This document shows, piece after piece, positions 44,006 through 55,261 of a stretch of DNA of 64,000 nucleotides. The stretch spans positions 1,614,180 to 1,678,179 of the forward strand of contig JAOWBW010000144.1 in NCBI GenBank assembly GCA_026119855.1. Reading direction: 5' to 3'. Under the pieces are notes generated by a model. That model ran no database searches. It had not been told where the DNA came from and saw only the letters and a list, made by a program, of their open reading frames with translations. Within the stretch, counting starts at the first letter, position 1, and each line of letters begins with the position of its first letter. Position numbers and translations under genes: made by a program. Source of the DNA: Campanula takesimana. Taxonomy: Eukaryota > Streptophyta > Magnoliopsida > Asterales > Campanulaceae.

Positions 44006-44465
44006 TTTTTCTTTTCTTTTTTCTCCTTCTATGTGCAAAAGTATGTGCTTTACTTTGCTTTGCTCCTAGCTTCTCCTCCAGCATTCTCCATCATCCGTGA
44101 ACTACGCTGGTCTGATTCTCTTAAAGGGATACGTAGGCGGCCTTTTGGCACGACCAACCCATCATCCAGAATGTCATCTCACCGACACTCAGTCAACGGT
44201 ACAAGCGACTCATCTTCATCAAGAGCAGTTCATCATCTTCTTCAAAGCCACAACATCAGAAATCCATCCTGAATCAAGCGGCCATGGTAGGTGAAGGTAT
44301 TAATACATCCGATGGTTTCCTCAAATCACACCGCGCACAAAAGCAATTTCTCCATTCTTACAAAACTGCTTTCAAATCACATATCACACCACAATCACAA
44401 TTTTCTCTCGCAATTCCTATTTCACATCTCACACAAGCACATATATCTGCAAAGCATACACATAA

Positions 44466-45012
44466 CAGGTGCGGCACAGGGCACCAGGTGCCGCACAGAG
44501 CACCAGAATCAACAGGTGCCACACAGAGCACCAGGTGCCGCACAGAGCACAAGAATCAACAGGTGCTGGACAGAGCACCAGGTGCCGCACAGAGCACCAG
44601 AATCAGCAGGTGCCGCACAGAGCACCAGAATCAGCAGGTGCCGCACAGAGCACCAGAATCAGCAGGTGCTGCACAGAGCACCAGAATGAACAGGTGCCGC
44701 ACAGAGCACCAGGTGCCGCACAGAGCACCAGAATCAACAGGTGCCGCACAGAGCACCAGGTGCCGCACAGAGCACAAGAATCAACAGGTGCCGCACAGAG
44801 CACCAGGTGCCGCACAGAGCACCAGAACCAGCAGGTGCCGCACAGAGCACCAGAATCAACAGGTGCCGCACAGAGCACCAGGTGCCGCACAGAGCTCCAG
44901 AATCAGCAGGAGCCGCACAGAGCACCAGAATCAGCAGGTGCCGCACAGAGCACCAGAATCAGCAGGTGCCGCACAGAGCACCAGAATCAGCAGGTGCCGC
45001 ACAGAGCACCAA
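44466..45012. repeat. 28/19-bp composite minisatellite (element F)
   Basis: Two related units are mixed: a 28-bp unit (CAGGTGCCGCACAGAGCACC followed by AGAATCAG) and a 19-bp unit lacking the 9-bp CAGAATCAG part. About 20 units in total. The period is not a multiple of three, yet all three plus frames and parts of the minus strand stay open, giving long Gln/His/Arg-rich frames. It sits between the eroded region and the pre-LTR block, as in A and B. Confidence 0.92.
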
Positions 45013-45119
45013 TTTTGGTCCATGATGAACAACTAAAATCACCATACCTCTTCCATCCGCGAAAGTCGCTCACACAGGGAGCGCACTCCAATCCTTTGTA
45101 ATTTCAAATTCCTGCTTTA

Positions 45120-45211
45120 TCGAGTCTTTGTTTTCTCTTGTCGATGTCCTCGGCGGTTGTCTTTCTTTCGTCGACGCGTTTTGCCTCGCAATCCACGTCG
45201 CCGAGGGGCTC
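45120..45211 (+). other. Conserved pre-LTR block with polypurine tract (F)
   Basis: Ends CGCCGAGGGGCTC directly before the 3' LTR, preceded by GATGTCCTCGGCGG and CGTCGACGCG words shared with A and B (reverse strand there). Confidence 0.75.
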
Positions 45212-46505
45212 TGTAGACACCCCGCCTTGGACCTCTCACCCCGATTGCATACAAAGTATTTTTATTTAACTTTTTTTGTTGATTTCTGTTACTTTGGTTA
45301 AGTTCCTAACTGATTCCGTTAGTTTTGGACTAAACTGCATAACAGAGTTAACTTTTAGGGTCATTCTGTCATTCTGTCATTTTTCACCCGCGGGCGCTTC
45401 CGGCACTGCCAGTGAGCCGCGCACGCGTCATGCCCCAAAAGCCGGACCCGCGCGCTTCCCACTTTGGCAGTAACGGATTCCACCTTATTTCCCTCCCTTT
45501 TCTTATTTACAAACATCTTTTCTTGATCACAAAAACCACCTTTTTACATCCACATTCATCCCCCCTTTTCTCATTAACTCCCAATCCCAAATTCTAAGCC
45601 TTTTCCCAAAAACTAATATTTCTTTCATTTATTATTTGATTTCTTTTATTTCTTTTATTTTTCTTTTATTCATTTATCTTATTTGTGATTGGCTCATTCC
45701 ATTTCACATGGATGACCAATTTCCCTCCATCATTTCCCTCTCTTTTTTACCTATAAAAACCATCATCTCCTACCTTGGAAAAGGACCTCATTTTTTAGAC
45801 CTTGATCTCACATTTTCACTACACCTACACTATACACAATTCTCTACACAAATTCTCCAACAAGAGTTTTTATACAACAAATTGTTCTACAACAATTTCA
45901 TTACAACAACAACACTTTCAAGTCAAGGTTCCAAGTCCTCTTTCTCAAGGTACAACTCCATTTTCTTCCTTTGTTTTCTTCTTCTTGATGTATGCAATCC
46001 CCATTAATGGGACATGACCAACATGACTACTTCACATATTGAAGTTAGTTAAGGTTATCTCCCTACATTTTAATCTTAACTTTAATTCACCATGTTAATT
46101 TCTCTTCATCCCTTAATGTAATTCTTTAAACATTACTTGTTACATGTAATCTTTATCATTAAATAAATAAAACAATTCTATTTTATTTCCCCTTTGCTTC
46201 TCATCACAATTGTTAGCACATTTCTATTTAATTAATTGAAGGACATGTAAATATTAGAACACCAATAGTAGCAAGACCCGCGTAAGCGGGGCGGAGTGGG
46301 TGTTTAAGTACTTCCCACTCCGTCACCTAACCCCCGAACCCTTCTCTCCCGAATCTCTGGTTTTGTACATAAATTAGGCTATTTCTAGGTTTTTCTTATG
46401 TTCCTTTAAAAACATAGGTGGCGACTCTAAACAATCTAAAACAAGTTAGACATCCTAGGATAATTCACCGCTCTAGCCAAGCCGTGGTTCCCCGGGGTAT
46501 CTACA
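45212..46505 (+). repeat. Element F 3' LTR
   Basis: 1294 bp, nearly identical to the 5' LTR. GC units at 45390, 45419 and 45448; TGGCGACTC at 46419-46427; U5 hairpins at about 46276-46322. Confidence 0.96.
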
Positions 46506-46510
46506 CTTGT

Positions 46511-49054
46511 GAGTCGTGTCTTCTTGGAAAAATGACTAAGACACCTTTTACCAAGCTAGGTGAAAGGGCAAGAGACTTATTGGGGTTGATACATTCCGAT
46601 GTATGCGGACCATTAAGTAGCAATGCTAGGGGAGGATTTCAATACTTCATAACCTTCATGGATGATTATAGTAGATTTGGGTATGTTTACCTAATGAAAC
46701 ATAAAAGTGAAGCTTTTGAGATATTTAGAATATTTCAAAATTAAGTAGAAAAACAACTTGGCAAAAGTATTAAGGCACTTCGATCAGATCGAGGTGGATA
46801 ATACTTGAGTCATGAATTTGATGATCATCTAAAGAATTGTGGAATAGTTTCACAATTGACTCCACCCGGAACACCACAATGGAATGGTGTGTCCGAGAGG
46901 ATAAATCGGACTTTGTTAGACATGGTTCGATCAATGATGAGTCAAGTTGATCTTCCAATATCCTTTTGGGGTTACGCTCTAGAAACCGCTGCATTCACAC
47001 TAAATCGTGTTCCAACTAAATCGGTTCAAAAGACTCCATATGAGATGTGGAGCGGAAAGAAAACTTGTTTATCTTTCATGAAGATTTGGGGTTGCGAAGC
47101 TTTTGTCAAAAGACTTGTCTCTGACAAACTTGCACACAAATCTGACAAATGTACTTTCGTGGGATATCCAAAGGAAACTAGAGGATATTACTTTTACAAC
47201 CGTGAGAACAACAAAGTTTTTGTTGCCCGAACTGGTGTCTTTCTAGAGAAAGAGTTTCTCTCCAAAGAAATCAGTGGGAGTAAAATAAATCTTGAAGAGA
47301 TTCGAGACCCAGAAAATGACATTGAACCAATAGTGGAACAAGAACAAGAACCACAAGGAGTTGTGGAACCTGTTCAAAATTCACAAGCAACTCGCAGATC
47401 TAGTAGGTTACGATCCGAGCCCGAGAGATATGGATTTCTCGTAACGGATAGTAATGAGGTAGAAATAATTGAGAATGATGAACCTACAACCTACCAAGAG
47501 GCGATGTCTTCTCCTGATTCGGATAAGTAGCTTGGAGCCATGGAATCTGAATTGCAATCCATGCAAGACAATCAAGTTTGGAACTTGATTGATGCGCCCG
47601 AAGGTGTAAAAACCATAGGATGCAAATGGGTCTTCAAGAAGAAGACTGACATGGATGGGAAGGTGCATACTTACAAAGCTAGACTTGTAGCGAAGGGTTA
47701 TAGGCAAGTTCATGGTATTGACTATGATGAAACCTTTTCACCCGTAGCAATGATCAAGTCTATAAGAATTTTGCTTGCCATTGCCACATATCATGACTAT
47801 GAAATATGACAAATGGATGTCAAAACCGCTTTCCTAAATGGAAAACTACAAGAGGATGTGTATATGACACAACCAGAAGGTTTTGAACAAGATTCTAAGG
47901 TATGCAAATTGGAGAGATCCATCTATGGATTAAAGCAAGCTTCAAGGAGTTGGAATCTCCGTTTTGATGAATCGGTCAAAGAGTTTGGTTTCGTCAAGAA
48001 CGAAGATGAACCTTGTGTATACAAGAAGATTAGTGGGAGCATAGTACTATTCCTTATTTTATATGTCGATGACATATTACTCATTGGAAACGACATTCCC
48101 ACACTTCAGTCCGTAAAGACTTGGTTGGGAAAATGCTTCGCAATGAAAGATATGGGTGAAGCCGCATATATACTTGACATTAAGATCTATAGAGATAGAT
48201 CAAGGAGGCTACTTGGTTTAAGCCAAAGTACATACATTGACAAGGTCATTAGAAGATTCCGTATGGAAAATTCTAAGAGAGGTACCTTACCGGTGTTACA
48301 TGGAATTTCTATAAGCAAGACTCAATGTCCTAAGACAAAAGATGAGCGTGAGAAAATGAATGATGTTCCATATGCTTCGGCAAATAGGTCCATCATGTAT
48401 GCCATGATTTGTACTAGGTCGGATGTATCGTATGCTTTAAGCATGACAAGTAGATACCAATCCGACCCCGGTGAAAATCACTGGATGGCTGTAAAAGCGA
48501 TTCTTAAGTACTTAAGAAGAACTAAAGATTCGTTTTTGGTCTATGGAGGAATGGAAGATGATCTCGTGGTAAATGCTTACACGGATGGAAGCTTCCAAAC
48601 CGACAAAGATGATAGTCGATCGCAATCTGGTTTTGTGTTTATGTTAAATGGTTGAGCTGTAAGCTGGAAGAGTTCCAAGCAGAGTACAACCGCTGATTCT
48701 ACAACAGAAGCTGAGTATATTGCTGCATCGGATGCTGCAAAGGAAGCTGTTTGGATTAAGAAGTTCATAACTGAACTTGAAGTGGTTCCTAGTATTGCTA
48801 ATCCAATAGACCTTTATTGTGATAATAATGGTGCTATTGCTCAAGCAAAGGAACCAAGAGCACATCAGAAATCCAAACACATACTTAGGCATTTTCATAT
48901 CATTCGAGAAATCGTTGATAGGGGAGACGTAAATATATGCAGAGTACCTACTGATGACAATGTTGCGGACCCGCTAACAAAGGGACTTCCACAAGCTAAA
49001 CATGAAGGTCATGTTAGGTCCATGGGTATTAGATACATGGGAGATTGGGCCTAG
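46511..49054 (+). pseudogene. Copia-2 integrase, RT and RNase H
   Basis: One reading frame of 2.5 kb with five in-frame stops (at 46742, 46799, 47528, 47807 and 48652) and no frameshift. It holds the zinc half (CESCLLGKMTKTPF), integrase core (HSDVCGPLSSNA, DDYSRFGYVY, LRSDRGG, NGVSERINRTLL), an acidic linker, RT (ARLVAKGYRQVHGIDYDETF, QMDVKTAFLNGKLQEDVYM, LYVDDILLIGND) and RNase H (TDGSFQTDKDDSRSQSGFVF, TEAEYIAASDAAKEA, VADPLTKGLPQAKH). It ends at 49052-49054, 14 bp before the 3' LTR. Compared with Copia-1, two stops are TGG to TAG/TGA and three are G to T in the first codon position. Confidence 0.96.
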
Positions 49055-49068
49055 GGCAAGTGGGAGAT
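49055..49068 (+). other. Copia-2 polypurine tract
   Basis: GCAAGTGGGAGAT directly before the TGTTGG start of the 3' LTR. Confidence 0.9.
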
Positions 49069-50557
49069 TGTTGGTAGTGGTGCCCTAGGTACGTTTAATA
49101 AATGTTGTAATTGTTATCAATTATTTCATATCAATAAAGAGATGTTTTGATTATTATTATTGTTCATGTTTACTTATAATAATCTCCGTCCCTAGTACTT
49201 GTTAAGCGCTAGTATAAAGGCTAAATGATCATGGGGTGATCATGTTAGATTTATGGTACTTGTTTGGGACAAGGTACTGGACATGACCCGCTGTATGAGA
49301 TTTATGTCATGGTCTATGTCGTACATATATCTCATATTAGTTATGTCACCTGAATCCTTAGACATGAAGTTATTATAGTCTTCCACTTGATGAACGTTAT
49401 GTTTGACATATTCAAACACTACCTTTAAACGGGTAGTTATAAAGGGTATGATTGGCATAATCGGATTCACGTAGGGAAGAGTAATAAGCTGAATGGATTT
49501 GTCCCTCTTCGGATAGATATCAAGCATGGGCCTCTCGTAGGAATGATGTTGATGAAAATGTTTGGCCGGACTCAAATGAATTGATTAGATCAATATCATT
49601 TGGATTATCAACATATTCAGAATCGAGAAAGTATTGAACAAAACAAGTTGACTCGTTGACCATGACTTGTTTTCAATGACATCGTGGACAAAGGGATTGT
49701 GACATGTTCCAAAGGAATGCGAACTTGTATCTAGTTATACTATTTGGGTAGGTATGACGATTTGCTAGAACCTAATCATATCTTATGGTTTCATGTTTGA
49801 ACCCATTGCCAACTTAGTATAATCCTAGAGGGTCACACACAATAGAACGAATCTTAAATAAGGACTATATTGGAATTTTGGAATTTTTGGAAATCTGGAC
49901 AAGTGGGCGACCGCACAATATGGGTTGGGCGGCCGCACAGTTTGGGTCAGTTAGTACCAGAAACCTTCCAGATAGATGTGCGACCGCACAAGGGTTTTGG
50001 GCGGCCGTACACCATGTCGAGACAGGTTTCCTTATTTGATTTGGAAAAGAATTTTGGACGGGTTTAGACACAAGTTTCCTATTTGGAATAGGTCTAACTT
50101 GTATATAAACAGCCAAATTCGGCCAGAATCAAAGCCAATGCTTTTAGGCAAGTCTCTAAAGAGTTTGAGAGAGTTTTATTTTGTTCTAAGACATCCTAGA
50201 TTGAGGAACAAAATAATACACAAACAAAATTCCATATAGTTCATATTGATTGTGAAAACGTGTTTCACAATTTTGGTCTAGCAACCAAGATCAAGTGTTC
50301 TTGATATTCGTTCGTGGTGTGGATACCGCTAGAGGGTGAAACTCATCATCTTCAAGTTCGTGTTCTTGCTTGTTGGTGATCAAAGTTTCAATTTCTCCAC
50401 CAAGATCAAAGACCAAATTCAAAGTCATCAAGGGTTAGTTTTTCTAGTATTCATATTGTTGTATTTGATTTAATCATATGAATGGATCTATGGGCTTTGG
50501 GTTTCATAAAATTTTAAATGCTATTTTCTGCCGCGCATGTTACTACGAAACCCAACA
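49069..50557 (+). repeat. Copia-2 3' LTR
   Basis: 1489 bp, differing from the 5' LTR at scattered single bases and small clusters (for example near 49510-49530). The GC ladder is kept at 49905-50010. Followed by the TSD AATGG. Confidence 0.97.
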
Positions 50558-51735
50558 AATGGCATTCTCCTTTATGGAGTCTCGTTGATCTTGTGCTAGC
50601 ATGGCCCCTAGGGCTTCATCATTCACTGTGAGCTAGAGCAAGAGAGGCTTTTCTTTATGTGGTGGAACCAGAACTGGAGGGCATGTCAAGTAATGCTTCA
50701 ATTGATCGAAATCTTCTTGGCAAGCGTCGGTCCACTCTAGAGCCACATTCTTCTTGAGTAGCTTGAAGTTTGGCTCGCACAAGGAAGTAAGATGGTGTAC
50801 GAACCGACTGATGTACTGAAGTTTGCCCACGAAACCTTTGATTTATTTCCGTGTCTTCGGAGGAGGCATGTCAATGATTGCCTTGATTTTGAGGGATCTG
50901 CTTCAATTCCCCTCTCAGTGACCATGTAGCCAAGAACTTTGCCTCAGATAACCCCAAAAGTGCACTTTGCAGGATTGAGCCTCATCTTGTGTTGTCGAAG
51001 CCTTTCGAAGAACTTGCGAAGGTCGATCAAGTGTTGACCGTCGGTCCCCTTTGAATGAATGATCATGTCGTCCACATAGACCTCAATTTCCTTATGAATA
51101 ATATCGTGGAACAAGTCTGTCACAGCCCTCTAATAAGTATCCCCAGCATTCCTCAGCCCAAATGGCATGACTGTGTAGCAAAAGGTGCTCCATGGTGTTG
51201 TGAAAGCAGTCTTGTGTTGATCTTCTTCGGCCATGAGAATCTGATTGTACCCGGCGAAACCATCCACAAATGAGCGGACCTCATAGGCGGCAGTGGAGTC
51301 GACTAGCATGTTGATGTTGGGTAGTGGGAAATCATCCTTTGGTGAAGCCTTGTTCAAATCCCATAAATCCACACAAACACGGATCTTGCCATTAGCCTTT
51401 CTGACTGTCACAACATTCGCTAGCCATGTCGGATACTCGATGAATTTGATGAAGCCCACACTGAGAAGCTTTTCTATTTCTTCTTTGACTTATAGAGACC
51501 ATTCTGGTTTGATCTTTCTGAGTTTCTGCTTGACTGGATTAGCGTCATCTCTGATCGGAATCTTGTGCTTGGCGACCTTTCTGTCTAAACCTGGCATATC
51601 TTTGTATGACCATGCGAAAACATCCACGAACTCTCTGAGCAGTGCAGTCAGTCTGTCTTTCTCTTCCCCCTTGAAGAAGCTTCTGATCTTGGTTTCTTTC
51701 GGCTCCTCATCGGTACCCAGATTAACAACATGCAA
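50558..51735 (-). pseudogene. Element C reverse transcriptase
   Basis: Continuation of element C pol. Minus-strand pieces: 51490-51735 (DRLTALLREFVDVFAWSYKD, HKIPIRDDANPVKQKLRKI), 51130-51459 (WLANVVTVRKANGKIRVCVD, DDFPLPNINMLVDSTAAY, DGFAGYNQILMAEEDQHKTA, MPFGLRNAGDTY), a stop-ridden YVDD region (about 51060-51125) and 50633-50830 (LQYISRFVHHLTSLCEPNF, NVALEWTDACQEDFDQLKHY). A TAA lies after EWSL. Order agrees with element A. Confidence 0.93.
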
Positions 51736-51884
51736 TTCTTCATCAGCCCCTCGACCATTTTCACCATGACTACGGACCTGTTGAGCTAGTTCATTTAAGT
51801 ATGTTTCGTTTTCGTGGTCTATTTCATCATAGTTTGAATCGTTATTAACTAGTTCATTAAATTCATTATTAGTTAATTCATCAT

Positions 51885-52841
51885 TTATGATGTTTGCAAT
51901 CTCGGGGTACTCAGAAAGATCAATTTTTTCATTAGCAAAGAATGGAACACACGCTCGGCTATTGCCTCCATATCCTCTTGGGTGAGGGTATCGGAAACAC
52001 TCTCAGACTCAAAAGTGAATGTCAATAAGTGTTCCTTTGCCGCCTTGCGTGGAATGCAAGCCATTTTCTTGATCAGGAATTCTTCGGATACCACGGGTCC
52101 CTTTGTTGAATACCAGTTGTTGATAGGCTCAGAGCTTGGCTTGATCTCACTGATAGCATTGACTTGGCACTCATCCATGATGGTAAGTTCCTCGAACATG
52201 GAGGCTAGATCAGTTAATTCTTCCCCCACGGTAATCTCTGTCTCGGACTCTATGGTTACTTTCTTCCCCCACCATTCTCGGGGTGACATTGGAATTTGTT
52301 CCTCTTCACGCTTCTGTATCTCACAATCGGCAAAGACTTCGAGACCGGGCTTTCTGATGTCCTTGATGTTGATCCATGGCTCGGGAAAGATCATGTATGA
52401 AACATCTTCCCCCTGGCGGACAAAGTAGCCATTTAATGTCTTGTGATAAGGCCTCAAGTTGGGAATTTCATAGTGACGGCCTTCCCTGCGAGCTCAGGTC
52501 TTTTCTTTCTTGACGGCTTGCTCATATTTCATGTCATCCTCGGAAGGTTCATACCCCAATCCGAACTTGTTCTTGACAAAAAGGACCTCAACGGGTTGTA
52601 TTCTCCCTTGTTGGTACTTCCCTAGGCCTAAACCGGGGAAGTAGTTCATATTCCTCATCATGCGGAGGACTTTGTGATTGCCGAGGGTCCATGGTCCGTT
52701 TCCCACTTCTTTGTCGATGGCGTTGATTGAGACGCCGGAGAGGGTGGAGTCTTATAACCCATGCTGAACTTGGTGGACGGGTTCCCCATTTCTGTGGTTA
52801 GTGACATTTTCTACCATGACGGTCACTATTTCATCTCCACT
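51885..52841 (-). pseudogene. Element C protease-RT spacer and gag-PR end
   Basis: 52494-52706 carries the G-patch-like FPGLGLGKYQQG; 51885-52457 carries GYFVRQGEDVSYMIFPEPW, KGPVVSEEFLIKKMACIPRK and the acidic DTLTQEDMEAIAERVF, as in A. Stops lie near 52493 and 52753. No catalytic motif. Confidence 0.85.
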
Positions 52842-53270
52842 TCAGAACTTGACACACTGATGGAGAGTTGAAGGGACGGCATTTGAAATGTGTATCCATG
52901 GTCGGCCCAAGAGAAAATTGAATGAGGAGGGGACATCGAGCACTTGAAACGGGACGGACATAACCATGCTCCCAAATTCAATGTCCACTTCCACCATACC
53001 CATGACTGTGCGGGCAGTGCTGTCATAACCTCGGATTACTTGAGTAGAAGGCTTTAGATCTGAACTTTTAAGTCCTAGTATGCCCATGATTCGGCCAGGC
53101 ATTAAGTTGAGTGCGGAATCACCGTTAACCAAGACTCTTTAAATAGGTCTCCCTCTTGCCCTTACATTAAGATAGATGGCCTCATTGTGATTGGACCCAA
53201 ATGGTGGAAGGTCCATGTCGGCGAAGGTGATGACATTGCCAAAATGTATGTGGCCTATCATAGCAGTAAC
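52842..53270 (-). pseudogene. Element C protease (5' truncated)
   Basis: Minus strand; the clear part is 52842-53132: VNGDSALNLMPGRIMGILGL is the aspartic protease region with the catalytic VDGG of A changed to VNGD, followed by FNFLLGRPWIHISNAVPSTL. The frame is broken at 53141 by a stop. At 53270 it switches to Copia LTR sequence; the whole gag capsid part is gone. Confidence 0.88.
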
Positions 53271-53430
53271 ATGCGCAGCGGAATTAAGCATTTAAAATTT
53301 AATGAAACCCAAAGCCCATAGATCCATGTATATGATTAAGTCAAATACAAGCATAATGAATACTAGAATACTAACCCTTGATGATTTTGATCTAGCATAA
53401 TGAATACTAGAATACTAACCCTTGAATTCA
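53271..53430 (-). repeat. Copia LTR fragment filling a deletion in element C
   Basis: About 150 bp matching the reverse complement of the 3' end of the Copia-2 LTR (ATGCGCAGCGGAA, AATGAAACCCAAAGCCCATA). The left joint shares GTAA between the two sources. Inside, a 32-bp segment (53350-53381) is repeated at 53394-53425. On the right, element C leader resumes at ATAACCACTTGGGG. A gag segment of about 2 kb (by comparison with A) is missing. Confidence 0.8.
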
Positions 53431-53954
53431 ATAACCACTTGGGGATGGAGTTTTATTTCGTCCATGATAACCACTTGTTTCTCTTGGAAACGGCATGTAT
53501 GATTTGAAAACATTAGTTTAGGGAAATCTCGGCACATGACAACCGACTTGGTCACAGAGTGTTAGACCCTAACTAGAATTGTGTTGGTTTGTGCTCAGCT
53601 AAAGAGAGGCTTAAAGGTCACCCCCGGCATGTAGTCACGAACTACGCCACGGGCTGAGGTTTACCGCTTCGAGAGAGTCAAGGTCGGGTGGAGCCTGAAA
53701 CTCTCTAGGACGGGCCTCGATGGGTTTGGGGTTATGAACTTGTGCGACTCGATAGTGAGCAATTGATAAGAATTAGTGCACGTAGTGTGAGGTCCAACAA
53801 GTGACAAAAAAAAAATTACTTTTTTTTTAACAAAAGAAAAGCAAATAAGCACGTAATTTAAAACTCTCGAATCACCCGTGTGACGGATAAAAAACACAAA
53901 ATAAAACAGTTAAATGGTCCAAATTAGTTCTGATGCAAGAAACTGTGCCCATAC
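53431..53954 (-). other. Element C leader, inner half
   Basis: Matches 12920-13430 of element A (ATAACCACTTGGGG, the CTACGCCACGGGCTGAGG stretch, ACTCTCGAATCACCCGTGTGA). It stops at GTGCCCATAC where LTR D begins; the outer half is found inverted at 57913-58333. Confidence 0.85.
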
Positions 53955-54918
53955 TGTTTGCACCCAAGAAGATAGATTCGTTGATTCCTTTTTGATTTGA
54001 GAGTCGCCACCATGTTGTTGAACGGAACACGGACCGTGGGATTCTTGAGTTCGGGGGTTAAGTTATGGATTGGGAAGGTCAAGGAGTACCCAATCCACCC
54101 AATCTAGGATTGGTCTTGCTTAGGTGTTTTTAATCAAATAAAGAATAAACAATTAAAACAAGTAAAACCAATAATTAATTTCTTAATTATTGGAATGTCG
54201 GATCATGTGCTTCGAGACCATCTCCATGGATTGGAGAGGCTCTAGGTTGATCCTTTTGATGGGATTACACTATTCTAAAACAAAGAATGAGATGAGAAGT
54301 AGAGATTAAAAGCGTAGGAGTTTACCTAAAGCGTTCTTGAGATTCCAATTGATGGCCTTGACTAAGGCCTTGATGATCCAAGAGTTTTGTGATGACTTTG
54401 GCTAGAAAATATGAGTTTTTGGTGGTGTTTTGGTGTGAGGGAGGAGTAAAAACGGGATTAGAGAGAGAAGGACTGATTAGAGAGTTGTTTTGGAAGTGAT
54501 TGGTGATTAAATGGCGATTAGGGAATACAAGGGTGAGAACCCTTGTATTTATGGGTTTAGGAGACTTGGGGAGCAAGTAGAGAGGTTGAATTAGGTAAGG
54601 AGATCAATAGGAAACCTCCAGGAAGTCTCCTAATTGATATCACCCGGATTAGAAGAGATTTGGCCAAGAAAGAGATCAAAACGGAGGAGGAAACTGATTA
54701 AACCCGCAGACAGGGGAGATGTCTCGTACGAGGCATCCAGTACAGAAGTACTGTTTTGCCCTTGTCTATAGTTCTGTTGTTCAGTTTAGCCCCTGACTAA
54801 CGGAGTTAGTTAGAAACTTAACGAAACATGACAAAACTAACCAGTTTTCATCCAATCACAAAGGTAAGACACGAGAGTAGTGTAATCATAAATGTGAGTT
54901 CAAAATGAGGTGTCTACA
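53955..54918 (-). repeat. Element D 3' LTR
   Basis: 964 bp, TGTTTGCACCC to GGTGTCTACA, minus orientation, PPT side to the right. Carries TATA-like GTATTTATGGG (minus CCCATAAATAC) near 54542-54552, the U5 stem GGATTGGG/CCCAATCC at 54068-54097, GAGTCGCCA at 54001-54009 and one CTCGTACGAG palindrome near 54723. Inverted and near-identical to 58334-59316. The frame at 54322-54576 recurs there and is LTR sequence. Confidence 0.93.
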
Positions 54919-55261
54919 GAGCCCCTCGGTGACGATACTTATGGAAGAAGTAACGATGTCGATAGAAAAGACACCATTTAGAACTTTGGGTATGGTCGTG
55001 CTGAAAAGCTGCGTTCGTATTCCCCGAAAGGAAATCAGACCAAATGCAGTTCGACTTCGAAAACAAGAAAAAACGGTGGTTTTAGGTATTTTGGAAATCA
55101 TTTTGAAAGCAATATTGCGGTAAGTAAAGTTTAGAGTTTAGAGAGTACCCCATACTGAGGAATCAATGTCCTTGACCCAATTCTGAATATGCCCTCTGTT
55201 GTTGATGGAGTGTCACGGTTGACGGTGTTGCTGGTGCAGGCTGTGTTGAAGTTGTTGGGGA

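Larger units (their letters stand above)
40938..44465 (+). other. Eroded, pol-less interior of element F
   Basis: 3.5 kb without a supported gene. It includes the post-pol hairpin copies, a pair of GAACTACG...ACGTAGGC motifs (about 41411-41460 and 44097-44140), at least ten loosely spaced CTAGGGGCT or CTTGGGGCT words (about 42470-43800), a TA repeat at 43929 and an A-run at 43976-44003. The ORFs here are short, low-complexity or antisense and are not called. Confidence 0.6.
35859..46505 (+). mobile_element. Element F: Tat-like Ty3/Gypsy element inside Copia-2
   Basis: LTRs of 1287 and 1294 bp, nearly identical, flanked by the TSD CTTGT (35854-35858, 46506-46510). Contains a tRNA-Arg PBS, leader with two GC cassettes, a gag start, then an inserted circularly permuted Copia, a long eroded region without pol, post-pol hairpins, a 28/19-bp minisatellite and the pre-LTR block. 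With no RT or integrase it must have been mobilised by a relative. Young by LTR identity. Confidence 0.95.
29485..50557 (+). mobile_element. Copia-2: Ty1/Copia retrotransposon with nested insertions
   Basis: Two highly similar LTRs (29485-30974 and 49069-50557), TSD AATGG at 29480-29484 and 50558-50562, iMet-type PBS and PPT. It sits in element C RNase H. The 21-kb span contains a 2.1-kb solo LTR in gag and 10.6-kb element F in the pre-integrase domain. Removing both, plus their TSDs, leaves an about 8.3-kb element. Five stops in pol, one in gag, and loss of the zinc knuckle make it inactive. Confidence 0.96.

Noticed and set aside
44466..45012. CRISPR-like array of 28-bp repeats
   Set aside because: Units abut without unique spacers, and the context is a plant retrotransposon; it is a minisatellite.
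44284..45101. Long Gln/His-rich ORFs (up to 250 codons)
   Set aside because: They exist in several frames at once because the minisatellite lacks stops; no start context or conserved domain.
54322..54576. 84-codon ORF repeated at 58696-58950
   Set aside because: Both lie in the inverted D LTRs downstream of the TATA-like box; no domain, so treated as LTR sequence, though a short leader peptide cannot be excluded.
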